DNA from: Bacillota bacterium
GTDB taxonomy: Bacteria; Bacillota; Sulfobacillia; Symbiobacteriales; ZC4RG38
Length of the DNA: 40,329 nt
Direction: 5' to 3'
Assembly (NCBI GenBank): GCA_021890795.1
Contig: JAKKUO010000018.1
Coordinates: 1 to 40,329, forward strand
Shown here: positions 37,822-40,329 of the stretch, piece by piece
Numbering within the stretch: position 1 is the first letter of the stretch
Layout: each line of letters begins with the position of its first letter
Notes under the pieces: model-generated
What the model saw: only the letters and a program-made list of their open reading frames with translations
The model's database searches: none
Told to the model about the DNA's origin: nothing
Position numbers and translations under genes: made by a program

Positions 37822-38295
37822 ATGGCCGTGGTGCGGCTGCGGCCTGGGTTGGCCGGGGACTTGGGCTGGGTGCTCCAGCAGGCGGCCCGGGGGGCGTGGG
37901 AGCAGCTCACCCCCTGGGAGCGCCGGGCGGCGGAGTTTCCCACCATCGCCCGGCGGGTGGAGGCGATGGCGCGGATGGCCCTCGCCCAGCCGGGGGGCGG
38001 CTTCCTGGTGGCCGAGAGCGGGGGCCAGCCCCTGGGCTACGCGCTCTACTACCTCCAGCCCAACCCCTTCACCGGGACCCCCGAGGGGGTACTCGCGGAC
38101 CTGCACGTGGTCGAAGGGGCCCGCCGGCGGGGGGTCGCAGGGGCCCTGCTCCGGTCCGCGGAGGAGCACCTCCGGGGGCAGGGGGCCCTGGGGTGCGCCG
38201 CGGTGGTCGCGCTGCACCAGCAGCCCGCCCTGCGGCTGCTGACCGGCGCGGGCTACTGGCCGGAGCGGGCTCTGGTGACCCGGCCCTTTGGGTAG
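37822..38295 (+). CDS. GNAT-family N-acetyltransferase
   Basis: The 157-residue protein has the acetyl-CoA loop in VLADLHVVEGARRRGVAGALLRSAEEHL (the R-x-x-G-x-A type motif), a preceding GFLVAES and GYALYYLQ pair of strands, and a C-terminal QQPALRLLTGAGYWPE. It should transfer an acyl group to an amine; the target is unknown. An ATG at 37822 or the overlapping GTG at 37819 may start it, behind AGAGGT. Its stop is one base from the stop of the convergent HExxH gene, with no terminator between. Confidence 0.88.
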   Translation: MAVVRLRPGLAGDLGWVLQQAARGAWEQLTPWERRAAEFPTIARRVEAMARMALAQPGGGFLVAESGGQPLGYALYYLQPNPFTGTPEGVLADLHVVEGARRRGVAGALLRSAEEHLRGQGALGCAAVVALHQQPALRLLTGAGYWPERALVTRPFG

Positions 38296-38296
38296 C

Positions 38297-39118
38297 TCAG
38301 GTTAGGGCGACCGCGAGGATCCGATCCGTCGGGGTGAGGAGGATCGCCACCGGGTCCTCGCCGGTAGCCTCCTGGTACCGGCGCACCAGGGCGAGGCCGA
38401 GGGCGTAGCCGGAGATCGGGGCGCCGGTGCCGAAGTAGCGGGTGAAGATGGACATGCCCCGCTCCCCCAGCTCGGGTTGGATGGCCCGGAGAAGGAGTGG
38501 CCCGGCCGCGACGACCCGCACCAGGTCCGGGACCGGGAGGAAGGAAGGGAGGGTCTCCCGGCCCAGGAGCCAGTCGGTAAAGAGGAGCGCGGTGCCCTCG
38601 AGGAGGAGCATGTCGGCCAGGGAGAGGAGCCGGGGGGTAGGGGGCAACCCCAGGGCCCGGAAGCGGGCGGAATGGGCGGCCTCGTGGGGCAGCATCTCCT
38701 CCAGCTCCCCCGGGTGGTAGAGGCTCCGGGGGGGCGGTCCGGGCCGGGCCGCCGGGTCGAACCGCTCCAGCCCCACCGCGATCACCGGCTCACCGCTCCT
38801 GGAGAGGGTAGCCGCGGGTCCCAGGCCCAGCAGGGTGCCCAGGTAGCAGACCGGCGGCGGGCCCGGGAGGTGCCGGTGAGCGGCCCGGAGGAGGGCCGCG
38901 GCCCGGTCCTCCCAGCCGGCCCCGGCGCAGCGCCGGATCTGGGCCAGGGCAGCCGGGATCGCCGGGTGGTCCGGATCCCACACCCCCCAGGGCCCGAAGG
39001 GCTCCGGGCCGTACGTCTCTTCCAGGGCGGCCGGGTACTCCGGATACCGCCGGGCGACCTCCTGCCAGCCGCCGGCGAGCAGGCTGCGGTAAAGGGGGAC
39101 CACCGGCACCGGTCTCAC
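38297..39118 (-). CDS. Putative zinc metalloprotease-like protein (HExxH)
   Basis: The 273-residue cytoplasmic protein has HEAAH at 145-149 and a downstream Glu174 in LLLEGTALLF, the arrangement of a gluzincin active site and similar to DUF2268/YjaZ-type proteins. No signal peptide is seen. The N-terminal half is rich in Pro and Trp with PVIAVGLERFDP before the motif. The GTG start at 39118 has only a weak ribosome site (CCGAGGTGAG), so the exact start is uncertain. It is divergent from ypdA. Family assignment is tentative. Confidence 0.7.
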   Translation of the reverse strand: MRPVPVVPLYRSLLAGGWQEVARRYPEYPAALEETYGPEPFGPWGVWDPDHPAIPAALAQIRRCAGAGWEDRAAALLRAAHRHLPGPPPVCYLGTLLGLGPAATLSRSGEPVIAVGLERFDPAARPGPPPRSLYHPGELEEMLPHEAAHSARFRALGLPPTPRLLSLADMLLLEGTALLFTDWLLGRETLPSFLPVPDLVRVVAAGPLLLRAIQPELGERGMSIFTRYFGTGAPISGYALGLALVRRYQEATGEDPVAILLTPTDRILAVALT

Positions 39119-39123
39119 CTCGG

Positions 39124-39152
39124 TTCAGGCTATGAGGCCGGGGTGGTACAAT
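39124..39152 (+). promoter_or_regulatory. Probable promoter of ypdA
   Basis: TTCAGG (39124-39129), 17 bases, and TACAAT (39147-39152). The -10 is good and the -35 poor. Confidence 0.5.
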
Positions 39153-39203
39153 GGAACCCGACCTCTCTAGCCCCTTACATCCCGTCGAGGAGTTGAGCTG
39201 TGG

Positions 39204-40181
39204 ATGCATGAGGTTGCCATCATCGGTGCTGGCCCCTGCGGCCTGGCGGCTGCCCTGGCAGCCCACCGGGCGGGGCTGGATTACGTGGTGGTGGAGCAGG
39301 GCTCCATCGCCCACTCCATCACCCGTTACCCGGTGTTCATGACCTTCTTCAGCACCGCCGACCGGCTGGAGATCGGCGGCATCCCCCTGATCTCCCAGAG
39401 CCCGCGGCCGAGCCGGACCGAAGCCCTCACCTATTACCGGCGGATCGCCGAGAACTTCGGGCTGCGGGTCCGGCAGTGGGAGAAGGTGGTGGGGGCGGAG
39501 CGGCTGCCCGAGGGCTTCCGGCTCCGCACCCAGCACCGGGACGGCCGCCCGGACCAGGTGGAGGCCCGGAACCTGGTGGTCGCGACGGGATACTTTGACT
39601 CGCCGAACCTCCTGGGCGTGCCCGGGGAGGACGACCCCAACCTCTGCAGCCACCACTACACCGAGCCGGGGCCGTACTACGGCCTGCGGGTGGTGGTGGT
39701 GGGCGGCGGGAACTCCGCGGTGGAGGCGGCCCTGGACCTCTACCGCCACGGCGCCCGGCCGGTGCTGGTCCACCGGGGTCCCGACCTGAGCGAGAAGGTC
39801 AAGCCCTGGATCGTGCCGGAGATCCGGGCCCGGCTGGCGGACGGGTCGATCCCGGCCCACTTTAACACCGTGGTCCGGAAGATCGAGCCCGGTGCGGTTA
39901 CCCTGCAGCGGGACGAGACCGTCTGGCAGGAGCCCTGCGATTTCGTCTTCGCACTCACGGGCTACCGGCCGGATCACAGCCTGATCCGGTCCCTGGGGGT
40001 GGCCATCGACCCGGAGACCGGGGTGCCGCAGCACAACCCGGAGACCATGGAGACCAACGTCCCGGGCCTTTTCCTGGCTGGGGTGGTGGCCGCGGGCTAC
40101 GATGCCAACAAGATCTTCATCGAGAACGGGCGGGAGCACGGCGAGCGGATCGTTCGCTGCCTGCTGGCCCGGCGGCAGTAG
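39204..40181 (+). CDS. ypdA: YpdA-family bacillithiol-disulfide reductase
   Basis: The 325-residue FAD/NADPH enzyme has the FAD loop GAGPCG (8-13), the NADPH loop VVVGGGNSAVEAAL near 165, and the late FAD motif NVPGLFLAGVVAAGYDANKIFIENGR. The Cys in GAGPCG is the family's active-site residue near the flavin. It lacks the CxxC of thioredoxin reductases. In Bacillus and Staphylococcus it reduces bacillithiol disulfide, so its presence suggests bacillithiol is made by this organism. The ATG at 39204 has a weak GAGGAG upstream. It ends in a strong terminator. Confidence 0.93.
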   Translation: MHEVAIIGAGPCGLAAALAAHRAGLDYVVVEQGSIAHSITRYPVFMTFFSTADRLEIGGIPLISQSPRPSRTEALTYYRRIAENFGLRVRQWEKVVGAERLPEGFRLRTQHRDGRPDQVEARNLVVATGYFDSPNLLGVPGEDDPNLCSHHYTEPGPYYGLRVVVVGGGNSAVEAALDLYRHGARPVLVHRGPDLSEKVKPWIVPEIRARLADGSIPAHFNTVVRKIEPGAVTLQRDETVWQEPCDFVFALTGYRPDHSLIRSLGVAIDPETGVPQHNPETMETNVPGLFLAGVVAAGYDANKIFIENGREHGERIVRCLLARRQ

Positions 40182-40237
40182 GGCCGGGGGAGCAGCGGTT
40201 GTCACCACGCCAGGGGCGGCGGGCGTCCTGCGATTTC

Positions 40238-40277
40238 GGCGGCGGGCCGAGAGTGGCGCGGCCCGCCGCCTTTCTCT
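40238..40277 (+). terminator. Terminator of ypdA
   Basis: GGCGGCGGGCCG/CGGCCCGCCGCC (40238-40249 with 40259-40270) is a perfect 12-bp stem followed by TTTCTCT. Confidence 0.88.
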
Positions 40278-40279
40278 GG

Positions 40280-40329
40280 TGGCGCTCCGGGATGTGTCCG
40301 GGTCTGGCGCTTCGGGATGGGTCCGGGTC
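40280..40329 (+). repeat. 25-bp tandem repeat at the window's right edge
   Basis: Units 40280-40304 and 40305-40329 (TGGCGCT(C/T)CGGGATG(T/G)GTCCGGGTC) differ at two positions. The array may continue beyond the window. Confidence 0.85.

Overview
The window is about 40 kb of very GC-rich DNA, probably chromosomal, from a member of the Bacillota (Firmicutes). The pointers are a Met-type T-box leader in front of metG, Gram-positive style ribosome binding sites (GGAGG) with many GTG and TTG starts, a GapB-type glyceraldehyde-3-phosphate dehydrogenase, a LytS/LytTR pair, a branched-chain 2-oxoacid dehydrogenase operon behind a sigma-54 promoter, and a YpdA-like bacillithiol-disulfide reductase. 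The composition would fit a deep-branching, perhaps thermophilic, high-GC lineage of the Symbiobacterium/Thermaerobacter kind. This is inference: no rRNA gene is present to settle it.

Layout. 1-4858: a possible insertion-sequence edge, a seven-helix membrane protein, a small unknown protein on the minus strand, the T-box and metG, an elongator tRNA-Met, and a D-2-hydroxyacid dehydrogenase. 4972-7688 (minus): gapB and a DASS-type anion/sodium symporter. 8113-13295 (plus): a sigma-54 promoter with an upstream inverted repeat, then lpd, E1 alpha, E1 beta and E2 of a branched-chain 2-oxoacid dehydrogenase. 13514-15522: a UPF0173 hydrolase (minus) and lipA (plus), which supplies the lipoyl cofactor used by the E2. 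15707-26343 (plus): a maltodextrin system with a GH31 alpha-glucosidase, a LacI-family regulator, MalE/MalF/MalG-type transporter parts, a GH13 neopullulanase-like enzyme and an exported GH13 alpha-amylase. Three similar CG-centred operators lie in this block. 26574-29567 (minus): an exported subtilisin-like protease and a metallo-beta-lactamase-fold protein with a probable leaderless mRNA. 29625-33676: hpt, a LytS-type kinase and its LytTR regulator, with a diguanylate cyclase gene inserted on the opposite strand between the last two. 33762-36759 (minus): an EamA transporter, folE, and a dihydropteroate-synthase-like protein whose catalytic motifs appear lost. 36955-40181: a two-promoter leader, a DUF2203 protein, a GNAT acetyltransferase, an HExxH protein (minus) and ypdA.

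How it works together. The amylase outside the cell, the MalEFG importer, and the two cytoplasmic glycosidases form a complete starch-to-glucose route, except that the ATPase subunit is missing here and must be supplied from elsewhere. LipA and the E2/E3 proteins are linked by lipoylation. The most unusual signal is structural: short, degenerate tandem repeats (periods about 13-55 bp) start at or close to the stop codons of many genes, and in several cases each repeat unit carries its own copy of the stop codon.

Limits: all calls come from reading the sequence and recalled family motifs. No database search or structure prediction was run.
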